Position numbers and translations under genes: made by a program
The notes under the pieces: generated by a model
The model's input: only the letters and a program-made list of their open reading frames with translations
Told to the model about the DNA's origin: nothing
Databases searched by the model: none
Shown here: piece after piece, positions 14,782 through 23,363 of the stretch
How the letters are laid out: every line of letters begins with the position of its first letter
Numbering within the stretch: position 1 is the stretch's first letter
From: Actinoplanes lutulentus
Lineage (GTDB): Bacteria > Actinomycetota > Actinomycetes > Mycobacteriales > Micromonosporaceae
Assembly (NCBI RefSeq): GCF_003259845.1
Contig: NZ_QLMJ01000020.1
Coordinates: 124,001 to 188,000 of the forward strand
Direction of reading: 5' to 3'
Length of the DNA stretch: 64,000 nt

Positions 14782-15858
14782 GTGACTAGTTATGCCGCTG
14801 ACATCGAGGGCAGCGCCTTGATCCGGACGTGGCCGGGCGGTGCAGGCCTGCGCGCGGCGGTCGTCAGCGTTCTGCCGCCTTCCGCAGGCGTAGAGCAGGC
14901 ACTGGTGTTGGCGTCGGAGCTGACGGACCTGTCTGCGGTGTTGTGGAGGTGCTACACGCATCCCGCCAGTTCGGCAGCCAGCCTGGAGGAGAACTCGGAA
15001 GGATGGCGGCGGCAGCGAGAACGCGACAGTTTCAGCACGGTCGCCCGCAATGTAGCGAACCCGAACCTGCCGGATGAGCAGGGATTGCTGCTCGTCAGCT
15101 ACGACCCGGTCGTGGAGTCTGCTCATCGGGTCGGCCGGGCTTTGCACGCGATCAGTGACCAGCAGCTGCGTGACGCTGTGGTTGCCGACGTCGAGGCCGA
15201 GGTCGGGGCTGTTGAGATGGCAGAGGGAGGCGACCTGACGGGCCGGGCGTTGCAGGCTGTGGTGCTGAGCCGGGCCGGTGCGAACCCGCTGCACGTCTCC
15301 GCCGCGCATGCCGCACTGCTGGAAGACCCGATAGGCGGGCATCGGCTGTTGGGCGCTTTCGATCCGACCGCGGCGTCGGTGGCGGCCGCGCACTGGCTAA
15401 AGGCCGCGGTGGACGTGGTTGCGACCGTGGCCGAGATCGACCCGGCAGGGGTGCTCTCCGCCGCTGATGATCTGGAGGCTCTGCCGCTTGACAGCCCGTC
15501 CGAGGTGCTGGAACTGATCGAGTTCAGCAACACGATGTACCGGGTCGTTGTCGAGATGGTCGGCGACGCCATGCTGGTCGCTGAGGGCGTTGTCTCGGAC
15601 CTGGACGATCTTCTGATCCAACGAGGACTCGAAGACGGTGGCGATCCAGAGGACGACGATGAGCCCACGGCCACGCGGCTGACCCTGCTCGATCCGAGCA
15701 GGCCTGCCCCAGATCTTCTTGAGGACCTGGTGTCGGCGATTCGCGGCTGCCGGCTGCTGTATGAGGGGTACGTCCACGGTGAGGCTGCGGACGTCGACGC
15801 CCAGTTCTGCGCCGCTGTGCGCGCTGAAGCCGAAAAGAGTATCGACCGGCTCCTGTGA
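14782..15858 (+). CDS. Unrecognised acidic protein, 358 residues
   Basis: The GTG at 14782 (MTSYAADIEGSALI) starts a strongly acidic, Ala/Val/Leu-rich helical protein. An earlier ATG at 14725 would add 19 residues that look less like protein. Visible features are LHVSAAHAALLEDPIGGHRL, an AAAHWLKAAVDVVATVAEID segment and a very acidic stretch (EDGGDPEDDDE). It has no Cys-rich, nucleotide-binding or transmembrane motif that I can identify. It lies between integrase copy 2 and an IS6-type remnant, so it is probably element cargo. Function unknown. Confidence 0.6.
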   Translation: MTSYAADIEGSALIRTWPGGAGLRAAVVSVLPPSAGVEQALVLASELTDLSAVLWRCYTHPASSAASLEENSEGWRRQRERDSFSTVARNVANPNLPDEQGLLLVSYDPVVESAHRVGRALHAISDQQLRDAVVADVEAEVGAVEMAEGGDLTGRALQAVVLSRAGANPLHVSAAHAALLEDPIGGHRLLGAFDPTAASVAAAHWLKAAVDVVATVAEIDPAGVLSAADDLEALPLDSPSEVLELIEFSNTMYRVVVEMVGDAMLVAEGVVSDLDDLLIQRGLEDGGDPEDDDEPTATRLTLLDPSRPAPDLLEDLVSAIRGCRLLYEGYVHGEAADVDAQFCAAVRAEAEKSIDRLL

Positions 15859-15943
15859 CTCAGGCGCTGAGGTATGGGCTCAAGAAGCCGCAGAAGGACG
15901 TCTGCGAGGTCAGGCCCGTTCCGTTGACGCCGGCGGCGTGTCA

Positions 15944-15958
15944 CACACTGGCAGTGTG
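15944..15958. promoter_or_regulatory. 15-bp perfect palindrome
   Basis: CACACTG-G-CAGTGTG is a perfect 7-bp inverted repeat around a single base. It lies about 90 bases behind the acidic protein gene. It could be a repressor site or an end of the neighbouring IS6-type remnant; no gene start is close enough to assign it. Confidence 0.3.
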
Positions 15959-16095
15959 GGGGTCGTTACCGCGCCTGAGCAGCAAGTATAGCCCAGCATC
16001 GATGCATGCCTTATGCTGACAGTCAAGGGCTCCAAACGGATTGAATCGAGTTCGCGAAGAGTGCCTAGCTATTTGAACTTCGGCGGCAGGCTGAC

Positions 16096-16880
16096 GTTCT
16101 AACCGAGACGCTGTTGCGTTGTTCGATCGGGAGACGCGTTCGGCCTGGCCTGGCTGTTGGGTCCGATCGCCTTGGCGAGTTCGGCGAACGCGGCGACGAG
16201 CCGAAGCCTGGTTGGCGTGTCGGTCGCGATCTCGTAGTGTCCGCGGCGTAGGTTTTGAGCGAAGGCGTGGCCGGAGATGACGGCCTGGGCGGTGCTGTCG
16301 GTCCGTAGTCCGCGCATCGGCCGGAGCCGGTGTTTGAGCCGGCGTGATCGGCTTCGACAGGGTTGTTCGCATACCGTTCGACGTGATGCCAGGCCGCCGG
16401 GACTAGGTCGGCGACCACGGCCGGGTAGACCGCTGCGGCATCGGTCACCACCTCGACGGCACTACCTTCAACGCCTTCAAGGCGCGGGTGAAGAACCGGC
16501 GTGCCGCGACCGCATCCCGCCGGGCGGACAGCAGTACGTCGATGACCTGCCTGTACTGGTCGATCGCCCGGTACACGTACCGCCAGACGCCGTTGACCTT
16601 GACGTAGGTCTCATCAACGAACCAGCGGTCACCCGGCGAGAGCCGGGCGAACCGAGCTGCGTCGGCCCGCAACGAAGTAAACCGCTGCACCCACCGGTAG
16701 ACGGTGACATGGTCCACGTCGTTACCACGCTCGGCGAGCAACTCCTCGACGTCGCGGTACTACAGGTTGTAACGCAGGTACCAGAGCACCGCCACCAGGA
16801 TCGCCTCCGGCGGCAATCGGAATCCCGAGAACGCCGATGAAGGAGCAGACCAGGAACGGCATGCGGACCTCACCGGTCAG
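16096..16880 (-). pseudogene. IS6-family transposase, broken by a stop and frameshifts
   Basis: Reading on the minus strand, the frames together spell an IS6/IS26-type transposase. The order is FRLPPEAILVAVLWYLRYNL, then ERGNDVDHVTVYRWVQRF, DRWFVDETYVKVNGVWRYVY with the first catalytic Asp, VVTDAAAVYPAVV with the second, NPVEADH with the Glu, and finally GHAFAQNLRRGHYE. An in-frame TAG interrupts LRYNL-YRDVEELL near 16760. The frame shifts near 16460 and again near 16330. The element cannot encode an active enzyme. I could not define its terminal repeats. Confidence 0.85.
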
Positions 16881-17001
16881 CTGTGCCTGACCATCCAGCC
16901 GAGCCGGCACCGCAGCACCCGATCCCTCAATGCAACAGCGCCATCTGCGCACCGTCGTCGCCGCGGCCTGGGCGTCTGACGGTGATGACTAGCATCAGGA
17001 G

Positions 17002-17607
17002 GTGTCTCGAACCGGTCAGTACGCCAAAGGTGTAGCCAAGCGCGAGGAGATCCTTGAGGTCGCTCTGGAGATCATTGCTCGGGAGGGCTACCACGGCTTG
17101 ACGATCCGCCACCTCGCCGACACGGTGGGGCTCAGCAAGACGGGGCTGCTGCACTATTTCGGCAGCAAGGAGGACCTGTTCGTCGAAGTTCTGCGCCGTC
17201 GCGACGCGGTGCCCCGGGACGTGGTCGCGCGGGGCGGCTCGGAACACTTCATGGAGACGCTGATGGCCGCGCTCCGTCAGAACATGGAGGCTGCTGGTCT
17301 CATCCAGCTCTATGTCCGGTTCAGCGCCGAGGCGACCGACCCAGGTCACCCCGCTCACGAATATTTCGCCGAGCGCTACCGACGTTTGCAGGATTCCGGA
17401 TCCGACGCGATGCAAGCCCTGAGCGCCGACGGCCGGTTGGCGCCGTCCGTCGACCCCGGCAAACTCACCGTGCTGCTGGCGGCCCTACTCGACGGGATGC
17501 AGCTGCGGTCGCTGTTCTCCCCGGAGCTCGACGTGGCCGGGCATGTCGAGCACTTCATGCACTTGATGGGTCTTCACGCGGAGCATGACTCCTCGAAATC
17601 CGAGTGA
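17002..17607 (+). CDS. TetR family transcriptional regulator
   Basis: The 201-residue product has the TetR N-terminal helix-turn-helix (about 12-58: KREEILEVALEIIAREGYHG, then IRHLADTVGLSKTGLLHYFG). A typical all-helical ligand domain follows (MQLRSLFSPELDVAGHVEHF). The start is a GTG at 17002 with a weak overlapping GGAG. It converges on the minus-strand dehydrogenase operon and overlaps a short coupled frame at its 3' end. It probably regulates neighbouring oxidative genes, but no operator is obvious. Confidence 0.88.
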   Translation: MSRTGQYAKGVAKREEILEVALEIIAREGYHGLTIRHLADTVGLSKTGLLHYFGSKEDLFVEVLRRRDAVPRDVVARGGSEHFMETLMAALRQNMEAAGLIQLYVRFSAEATDPGHPAHEYFAERYRRLQDSGSDAMQALSADGRLAPSVDPGKLTVLLAALLDGMQLRSLFSPELDVAGHVEHFMHLMGLHAEHDSSKSE

Positions 17608-17737
17608 TCTCACGGAGGCGGTTCGCCGCGACGCGGATGTCCACGTCCATGGGATCGGGTTCGACCACCACGCTGGGGCTGAGCAGGCCTTCCGGGCCGA
17701 ACTCAGCCGGCGTTTGAAGGTCCGCTGTGCTCGTCAT
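17555..17737 (-). CDS. Short frame coupled to the dehydrogenase gene (putative)
   Basis: Its ATG overlaps the stop of the MDR dehydrogenase (GCATGA arrangement), so translation could be coupled. The 60 residues (MTSTADLQTPAEFGPEGLLS, then PSVVVEPDPMDVDIRVAANR) look protein-like for about 45 residues and then become Arg/Ser-rich where the frame overlaps the TetR gene antisense. It may be a truncated gene start left after rearrangement. No family is recognised. Confidence 0.35.
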   Translation of the reverse strand: MTSTADLQTPAEFGPEGLLSPSVVVEPDPMDVDIRVAANRLREITRISRSHAPREDPSSA

Positions 17738-18705
17738 GCCATGCTGACGGCGATCTTGTATTGCCCGTGTCGAGGGCTGCTTGCCGCGTCGAACGCGGCC
17801 TGGATGTCACCGACGTGGTAGACGTCGGACACATAGGCGTCGCGCAGGCCGGGGTTGGCGGCCAGGTAGGTGCCGGCGTCCTCGAGGACCCGTCGCCGTT
17901 CCAGGGTCACGCCTGCGCGGAGGGTGAGGTTCTTCCGTAGCAGGGTCATCATGTCGAAAGGGTAGACATGGTCGTCGGGGACGCCGAAGTAGAAGATCTC
18001 GCCGCCGAAGGCGACGCTGTCGAGACAGTTCTTCATCGTCGACACCTGGTGGCCGACCGCCTCGACGACGACGTGGGGCCGGTCGGCGTCGGTGAGGCCG
18101 GCTGCCCAGAGGGCCGCGCTGGCGGTGACGGCCTCATCGACCCCGAACGTCGACGCGAGTTCGCTGCGGTCGATCCGATCAACGCCGGTGACGTGCCGGG
18201 CGCCCCGGTTTTTGAGTATGTGGCTGAAGAGCAGGCCGATCGGTCCCTGCCCGATGACCGCGACGGTCTTGCCGCGCAGGTCACCGAGTTGTTCGGCGGC
18301 GTAGAGAACGCAGGCGAGCGGTTGCAGCATGACGGCAGTGGTGGCTGGCAGGCTGGTGTCGTATCGGGCCAATCCCTCGCCGTCACTGACGACCAGTTCG
18401 GCGATCGCGTCGAAGCCGGAAGCCCAGCCGACGACGAGGTCGCCCGTCTCGTGGGCCGGGTGCCGGCTGGCGACGACCTGACCGACAACCTCGTGCATGG
18501 GAAAGCCGGGCACCCGGGTGACGCGGCCACCGAGATTTCTGGGGTGCGGGAAAGGCGCACCGCGGAAGTTCGGCAGATCGCTGCCACAGATGGCGCCGGC
18601 CGTGGTGGCCAGTAACACCTGGCCGGGTTGGAGGTCGGCCGGGTCGGGCGCTTCGACCTCCAACTTCTCGAAGGTGAACGGGGCGCTCAGTGTCTGGGTC
18701 CACAT
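17734..18705 (-). CDS. MDR-family (zinc-type) alcohol dehydrogenase
   Basis: The 323-residue enzyme has the GroES-like N-terminal fold (GAICGSDLPNFRG, with the Cys-Gly-Ser-Asp zinc-site motif) and GFPMHEVVGQVVAS in place of the usual GHE motif. The Rossmann NAD-binding motif VIGQGPIGLLFSH is at about 155-167. A structural-zinc Cys lobe is absent, so it is a short member of the family. It is the last full gene of a five-gene minus-strand operon led by the aldolase, and starts one base after the reductase gene ends. It is expected to oxidise a hydroxyl introduced by the local P450 (inference). Confidence 0.85.
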   Translation of the reverse strand: MWTQTLSAPFTFEKLEVEAPDPADLQPGQVLLATTAGAICGSDLPNFRGAPFPHPRNLGGRVTRVPGFPMHEVVGQVVASRHPAHETGDLVVGWASGFDAIAELVVSDGEGLARYDTSLPATTAVMLQPLACVLYAAEQLGDLRGKTVAVIGQGPIGLLFSHILKNRGARHVTGVDRIDRSELASTFGVDEAVTASAALWAAGLTDADRPHVVVEAVGHQVSTMKNCLDSVAFGGEIFYFGVPDDHVYPFDMMTLLRKNLTLRAGVTLERRRVLEDAGTYLAANPGLRDAYVSDVYHVGDIQAAFDAASSPRHGQYKIAVSMA

Positions 18706-18706
18706 G

Positions 18707-19945
18707 TCAGTGATCTCCTGGTCGAGTCGATGCTGGTCCGGCGCCGGAGGCCGCGTACGCGAGAGCGTCGTTCCACCGCACCGGGCGGGCGAGCAGCCGC
18801 CGGTAGCGGGTCACGAGCCGGGCGTTGTTGAAACCGACTGCGGCGACCAGGTGCTCACCACGGCGGTAGAGGGCAACGAAGCGCTGCTCGGCGGTAGTGC
18901 CGTGGGCTACGACGACCTCGGCGAAGTCAACGGTGGAACCGACCACTTGCAGTTTGTTGGCGTACTGGTCGGACCACACCCAGGGAACGGTGGTGAAGTC
19001 CTGTTTCTCGGCGTAGCCGTGTTCGGCGAGAAGCCGCAGCGCCGCGTGCCGTCCCTGGCGGATGGCGTTGTCCCAGTGCTCGACCCTGCGGAACTCGCCG
19101 AAGCGGTGGTTGGGCCACCGGGCGACGTCACCGGCCGCGACGATCCGGGGCGCGGCGGCCAGGGAAGCGTCGCAGACGACGCCGTTGTCGATGGTCAGCC
19201 CGCTGCCGGTCAGCCACTCGACGCACGGGGTGACGCCGAGACCCAGAACGACCACGTCGGCAGGCAGGTGGCTTCCGTCGGCGAGTTCGACGGATTCGAC
19301 CCGGCCCGGCCCGTGCAGCGCGGCGACCGCCGCCGCGGTACGGATCTGGACGCCGCGGGCCCGGTGTTCGGCCATGACGGCCTCGCCGACCTCGGCGCCG
19401 AGCACCCGCTCGAACGGCGCGTCCTGGGCTTCGAGCACCGTGACGTTCAGACCTCGTTCGACACAGGCGGCAGCGACCTCGGCGCCGATGAAGCCGCCTC
19501 CGGCCACGACGACCCGGCCGGGAAGCCGGTCCAGGTCAGCGTTCAGGCCGAGGGCATCGTCAAGCGATCGCAGGACGTGTACGCCGTCCAGGTCGGCGCC
19601 CGCGATTGTCCTCGGGGTGGCGCCGGTGGCGATCAGAACTCCGCCCGGAAAACTCTCGGCGGTGCCGCCGGCCAGCCTTAGACGGGGACCGTCCTGGTCC
19701 AGGCCGGTTACGGTGACCCCTGTCCGCCACGTCACCCGCGGGTCCTCGACGGGTTTCAGGGCGCACCGGCCCACGTCCCAGACACCGCGCAGCACCTCCT
19801 TGGACAGCGGTGGCCGGTCGTAGGGCGGGTGCGGCTCGTCGCCGAAGACGGTGACGGCGGTGACGGCGGGTGACTCGGTCAGGGCCTGCACCGCCGTGAG
19901 TCCGGCCAGTGAGGCGCCGACGACGGCGATCGGTGCGACTTTCAT
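18707..19945 (-). CDS. FAD-dependent ferredoxin reductase (P450 electron-transfer type)
   Basis: I take the ATG at 19945, whose ATGA overlaps the stop of the lactonase gene, giving 412 residues. It has an FAD-binding GxSLAG motif (PIAVVGASLAGLTAVQAL), an NAD-binding Rossmann motif (VVVAGGGFIGAEVAAACVE at about 145-163), the ATGATPR motif and the conserved second FAD motif (IVAAGDVARWPN). A thioredoxin-reductase-like C-terminal domain closes it. This is the architecture of rubredoxin/putidaredoxin reductases. With the ferredoxin at 20938 and the P450 at 23360 it forms a complete class I electron chain. Confidence 0.92.
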   Translation of the reverse strand: MKVAPIAVVGASLAGLTAVQALTESPAVTAVTVFGDEPHPPYDRPPLSKEVLRGVWDVGRCALKPVEDPRVTWRTGVTVTGLDQDGPRLRLAGGTAESFPGGVLIATGATPRTIAGADLDGVHVLRSLDDALGLNADLDRLPGRVVVAGGGFIGAEVAAACVERGLNVTVLEAQDAPFERVLGAEVGEAVMAEHRARGVQIRTAAAVAALHGPGRVESVELADGSHLPADVVVLGLGVTPCVEWLTGSGLTIDNGVVCDASLAAAPRIVAAGDVARWPNHRFGEFRRVEHWDNAIRQGRHAALRLLAEHGYAEKQDFTTVPWVWSDQYANKLQVVGSTVDFAEVVVAHGTTAEQRFVALYRRGEHLVAAVGFNNARLVTRYRRLLARPVRWNDALAYAASGAGPASTRPGDH

Positions 19946-20922
19946 GCCATGAGCCCGGCGAACAGCGAAGCCGGCACCGTGACCAGCATGCTCTCGATGT
20001 TCTTGTCGGTGACACCGCGTTCGCGCAGCGCGGGCAGGACCACGTCGGAGATGTGCGTGGGCACCCAGGTCGGGAAGTACTGAGCGGCCCGCCCCGGCGG
20101 CCCCCAGTCGGAGAACATCACGCTGTCGTGTGATAGCGCGATGCGGTCGGCGTAGCCCTCGTCGCACAGTGTGGCGATGACGTCGACTCGTTCTTCGAGG
20201 GTTGCCGTTCCCGGCAGGTAGAGCCCGAAACGGTCCGACCCGATCACCGAGCCGTTGTCCATGAGGGTCCGCAGGTAGTCCAGGTCGGTCTTGTCGCCGC
20301 TATGTCCCATGACGACGGTGCGCAGGTCGACGCCGCCGTCACGGAATATCTCCTGGATCCGAGTGCCGATGCCGTCGGCCGGATGGGTGTGAGCGGTGAT
20401 CGGCACGCCGGTTTCGGCGGAGGCGAAGGCAGCCGCGCGCAGGATGCGCTCGTTGTTCGCGGTGATGCCCTCGACGTCGGTGGCGACCTTGATCGACTGG
20501 GCTTTGATGCCGGAGTCGCCGATGCCCACGGTGATGTCGCGCAGAAACATCCTGGTCAGCATGTCGTCGGCGACCGGCGATGACGGCCGGTGCGCCACGT
20601 GGTAGGGGAGGAAGTCGAAGGTGTAGATACCCGTCGACACGATGATGTTGATGTCGACGCGGTCGTTGACCTCTCGGACGAAGTCCATGTCCCGGCCGTG
20701 GAAGAACGCGGTGCAATCGAGGATGGTGGTGATCCCGCGGTCGCGGACCGCCTGGACCTGGGCGGTCACGCGATCCACCACGTCCTCGCGGGGCCCGGCC
20801 CAGCTGAGCTCTGGATAGAACTTCGCGAATTCGGTGGAGATGGAGATGAGGTGCTCGTGTACCAGTGTGGGCCCGAGTTCCGTGATCGGAACGGGGCCGC
20901 GGACGGTTTCCACCGTAGGCAT
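19942..20922 (-). CDS. Phosphotriesterase-family hydrolase, probable lactonase
   Basis: The 326-residue amidohydrolase has the phosphotriesterase metal ligands in order: H22-E-H24 near the N-terminus (LVHEHL), the bridging Lys (SIKVATD), two further His (ITAHTHPADG and VVMGHSGD) and the Asp in LSHDSVMF. Members of this family hydrolyse phosphotriesters or, more often, lactones. The catabolic setting favours a lactone formed after oxidation. The stop overlaps the reductase start. A ferredoxin gene lies 15 bases upstream. Confidence 0.9.
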   Translation of the reverse strand: MPTVETVRGPVPITELGPTLVHEHLISISTEFAKFYPELSWAGPREDVVDRVTAQVQAVRDRGITTILDCTAFFHGRDMDFVREVNDRVDINIIVSTGIYTFDFLPYHVAHRPSSPVADDMLTRMFLRDITVGIGDSGIKAQSIKVATDVEGITANNERILRAAAFASAETGVPITAHTHPADGIGTRIQEIFRDGGVDLRTVVMGHSGDKTDLDYLRTLMDNGSVIGSDRFGLYLPGTATLEERVDVIATLCDEGYADRIALSHDSVMFSDWGPPGRAAQYFPTWVPTHISDVVLPALRERGVTDKNIESMLVTVPASLFAGLMA

Positions 20923-20937
20923 CGGTTGTCTCCCGGT

Positions 20938-21132
20938 TCAGGGGTGCAGGGACAGTGCCCGCTTGGGGCACACGCGGATCGCGGCGTCTACCTGCGGGCG
21001 TTCCTCTTCTTCGATGTCCTCCTTGAGGACATGGAGTTCGTCGTCGTCATCCATCTCGAACACGCCCGGTGCCTCGATCGCGCATACGCCGTTCCCGTCG
21101 CACAGATCCCAGTCGACATCGATCTTCATCAT
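20938..21132 (-). CDS. Small [3Fe-4S]/[4Fe-4S] ferredoxin for P450
   Basis: The 64-residue protein (MMKIDVDWDLCDGNGVCAIE) has the single-cluster pattern C-x5-C ... CP. The first motif is CDGNGVC and the last Cys is in VCPKRAL. Actinobacterial P450 ferredoxins of this type carry a non-Cys residue in the fourth ligand position of the first motif, which usually means a [3Fe-4S] cluster. The acidic surface (MDDDDELHVLKEDIEEEE) suits docking to a P450 and reductase. It is encoded between the aldolase and lactonase genes and should feed the P450 at 23360. Confidence 0.92.
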   Translation of the reverse strand: MMKIDVDWDLCDGNGVCAIEAPGVFEMDDDDELHVLKEDIEEEERPQVDAAIRVCPKRALSLHP

Positions 21133-21165
21133 CGGTTCCTTCCTCGAAAACTCGGCAAGGGTGGG

Positions 21166-21942
21166 TCAGCCGGAGGTGGTCGTGCCGGGGCGGGCGAATC
21201 GGGCGGCCCATTGCTCGGCGCGTTCCCGGTCACCGGCCAGCCCTTTGGTGACATATCCGAGGTCGCTGCCCACCGTGACCAGACGGGCCCCCGCCGACAG
21301 CAGCGACTCGGCATGTTCAGGGCTTAGGCCGGCGACGCCGGCGATGATGCCGTGGCGGGTGGCCGCCTCCACGACCTGGCTGATGGCCTCGTCGACCACA
21401 CCGCCGGCTGTCAGCCGCAGCCCCGCGCCGAGGGCGAGGCCGAGGTCGACCGGCCCGACGAACAGGCCGTCGACCCCGGGGGTCGCGGCGATCTCATCGA
21501 CGTTCGCCAAGCCCTCCGCCGTCTCGATCATGACCAGGCAGGTGGTCGAGGCTTCGGCGCGATCGAGGCCGTAGAAGTTGCGGATCGGGCCGAAGGAGCG
21601 GTTCCCGGCCGGCGGGTACCGGGTCGCCTCTGCGGCAGCCCTTGCCTGCGCGGCTGTCGAGACCATCGGCACGATCACGCCGATCGCCCCGAGGTCCAGC
21701 GCCCGCATGATCAGTGAGGCGTCGTTCGCCGGGACACGAACCAGCGCATGCGAGCCGCCGAGTTCGATCGCCTGGATGAGGGGCAGCAGGTCGGCAGCGT
21801 TCGCCGAGCCGTGCTGCATGTCCACGAGGATCCAGTCGAGGCCACTGCGGCCCAGGATCTCGGCCGACGCGGCGGACGGTCCGGCCGCCCACAGTCCGAC
21901 CGACGGGCGGCCTTCGGCCATGGCTTGCTGAATGACGTTCAC
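21166..21942 (-). CDS. HpcH/HpaI-family aldolase
   Basis: The 258-residue product is a class II pyruvate aldolase of the HpcH/HpaI type. It shows LDWILVDMQHGSANAADLL (Arg/His active-site region), HALVRVPANDASLIMRALDLG, VPMVSTAAQARAAAEATRYPP, the metal-binding MIETAEGLANVDEIAATPG with its Glu, and FVGPVDLGLALG with the Asp. Family members cleave 4-hydroxy-2-keto acids to pyruvate plus an aldehyde. It leads the minus-strand operon and would perform the last carbon-carbon cut of the pathway. The LysR gene is divergent from it. Confidence 0.9.
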   Translation of the reverse strand: MNVIQQAMAEGRPSVGLWAAGPSAASAEILGRSGLDWILVDMQHGSANAADLLPLIQAIELGGSHALVRVPANDASLIMRALDLGAIGVIVPMVSTAAQARAAAEATRYPPAGNRSFGPIRNFYGLDRAEASTTCLVMIETAEGLANVDEIAATPGVDGLFVGPVDLGLALGAGLRLTAGGVVDEAISQVVEAATRHGIIAGVAGLSPEHAESLLSAGARLVTVGSDLGYVTKGLAGDRERAEQWAARFARPGTTTSG

Positions 21943-22082
21943 GCCCCGAGTCTGTGGCCCCCACCACAGGCTGATCCAATGCCGGTTAGCATTCCGAGCA
22001 GTTATGACGACATCTTGGCGTGACGCCGCCGATATCTCGCCGTCATCCGTGTCGATCCAGGCCGAGGGCAGCTGGAGGGCAG

Positions 22083-22985
22083 ATGTTCCACACTCGCGAT
22101 CTTCGGTACTTCGTCGCGGTCGCCGAGCATCTGCACATCACGCGCGCCGCCGCGAGCTTGTTCGTCACCCAGCCGGCTCTGAGTAAACAGATCGCCAGCC
22201 TCGAACGGTCCCTCGGCGCGCCGTTGTTCATCCGCCTGCACGAAGGGGTGGCTCTGACACCCGCGGGCGAGGCACTTCTTCCGTACGCCCGACAGATCGT
22301 CGAGCTTGAGGAGCAGGCGACCAACGACGTCCTGCAAGCGGCACGATCCGCCGACAAGATGACGATCGGGTTCTGGGTGTCGCCGGCCAACGAGGTGCTG
22401 TCACCGGCGATCTCCGCGTTCTGCGCCCGTCAGCCCAGCGTCCGGCTGCGACTCAGGCGCGCTGACTGGTCGGAACCCGGGGCCGGGGTAGTCGGGCGCC
22501 GCGCGGATGTCGGCCTCCTCGAGACTCCCCACGACCGTCCTGTCCGGGGTCTGCGCAGCCATCGGGTGGCCGTGGAGGACGTCGTGGTCGCCATGGCGTC
22601 CACGCACCACCTGGCACAACGCCAGCAACTCGCGCCCGCCGACCTGACGGATGAGACGGTTTTCGTCCTCCCCAAGGAGGCGAAGATGCTGTCCGGGTTC
22701 CGCTTCGCTCCCACCGGCGCGCACCGGCTTGCGAATCTCGAGTATGTGACGACCATCGACGAGACGGTCGAGGGCATCGTCACCGGGCTGGGCGTCTGCA
22801 TCGTCACGCCGTCGCTTGCCGCCGCCCATCCGCACCCGGGCATGGTCACGGTCCCGCTGTCCGACGCCGAGCCCGGCGACTACTGGGTGGTCTGGCGGCC
22901 CGAGGACGAGCGCAAACCCGAAATCCAAGATCTCGTCGCGTGCCTGATAAGCAGCGCCGAGACGTGGTTCGTGTCGCTGCGCTGA
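22083..22985 (+). CDS. LysR family transcriptional regulator
   Basis: The ATG at 22083 gives 300 residues and places the classic winged helix-turn-helix at the start (LRYFVAVAEHLHITRAAASL, then QPALSKQIASLERSLGAPLF). An effector-binding domain follows (MTIGFWVSPANEVLSPAIS, GLGVCIVTPSLAAAHP). It is divergent from the aldolase-led operon, the standard position for a LysR activator of that operon. It precedes the P450 genes on its own strand. The effector is presumably a pathway intermediate. Confidence 0.92.
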   Translation: MFHTRDLRYFVAVAEHLHITRAAASLFVTQPALSKQIASLERSLGAPLFIRLHEGVALTPAGEALLPYARQIVELEEQATNDVLQAARSADKMTIGFWVSPANEVLSPAISAFCARQPSVRLRLRRADWSEPGAGVVGRRADVGLLETPHDRPVRGLRSHRVAVEDVVVAMASTHHLAQRQQLAPADLTDETVFVLPKEAKMLSGFRFAPTGAHRLANLEYVTTIDETVEGIVTGLGVCIVTPSLAAAHPHPGMVTVPLSDAEPGDYWVVWRPEDERKPEIQDLVACLISSAETWFVSLR

Positions 22986-23108
22986 GGCGGTCGCAGGTCA
23001 TAACCATTGGTAGTTGACCGAGTTGTTGGACCAGTACGTGGCCGTCGTCACACAGTGGTAACACGTTCCTGCCGGAGCGATACCGCGAGTGTGCGAGGAG
23101 ACGAACCG

Positions 23109-23363
23109 ATGCGGCCGAAGGACTCGAACGTCCACGAAGAGCAGACCCGGGCCGCGAATATCGATCGGTGGGGCTTGCGATGCCGCTGTGGGCTCGAGCT
23201 CACCGGCTCCGGTGAGGACGGGCTTGTCGGCGCTGTCAACGCGCACCTCACGGATCGGCACCCGTCGGTCGCCGGGGCATACAACGCGGACGACATCCTC
23301 GCGCTCGCATACCGGCTACCCACTTCTTCGTTCTCCGTCGCTGTTGCCAAGGAGTCAGTGTGA
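23109..23363 (+). CDS. DUF1059-like small protein
   Basis: The ATG at 23109 has GAGGAG about ten bases upstream and gives 84 residues. The core (WGLRCRCGLELTGSGEDGLV, then AVNAHLTDRHPSV) matches DUF1059-type proteins, with a Cys-x-Cys and a His-rich helix that may bind metal. The stop overlaps the P450 GTG start, so the two proteins are translationally coupled. Its function is unknown. Coupling to a P450 suggests an accessory role such as metal sensing or protecting the oxygenase. Confidence 0.75.
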   Translation: MRPKDSNVHEEQTRAANIDRWGLRCRCGLELTGSGEDGLVGAVNAHLTDRHPSVAGAYNADDILALAYRLPTSSFSVAVAKESV

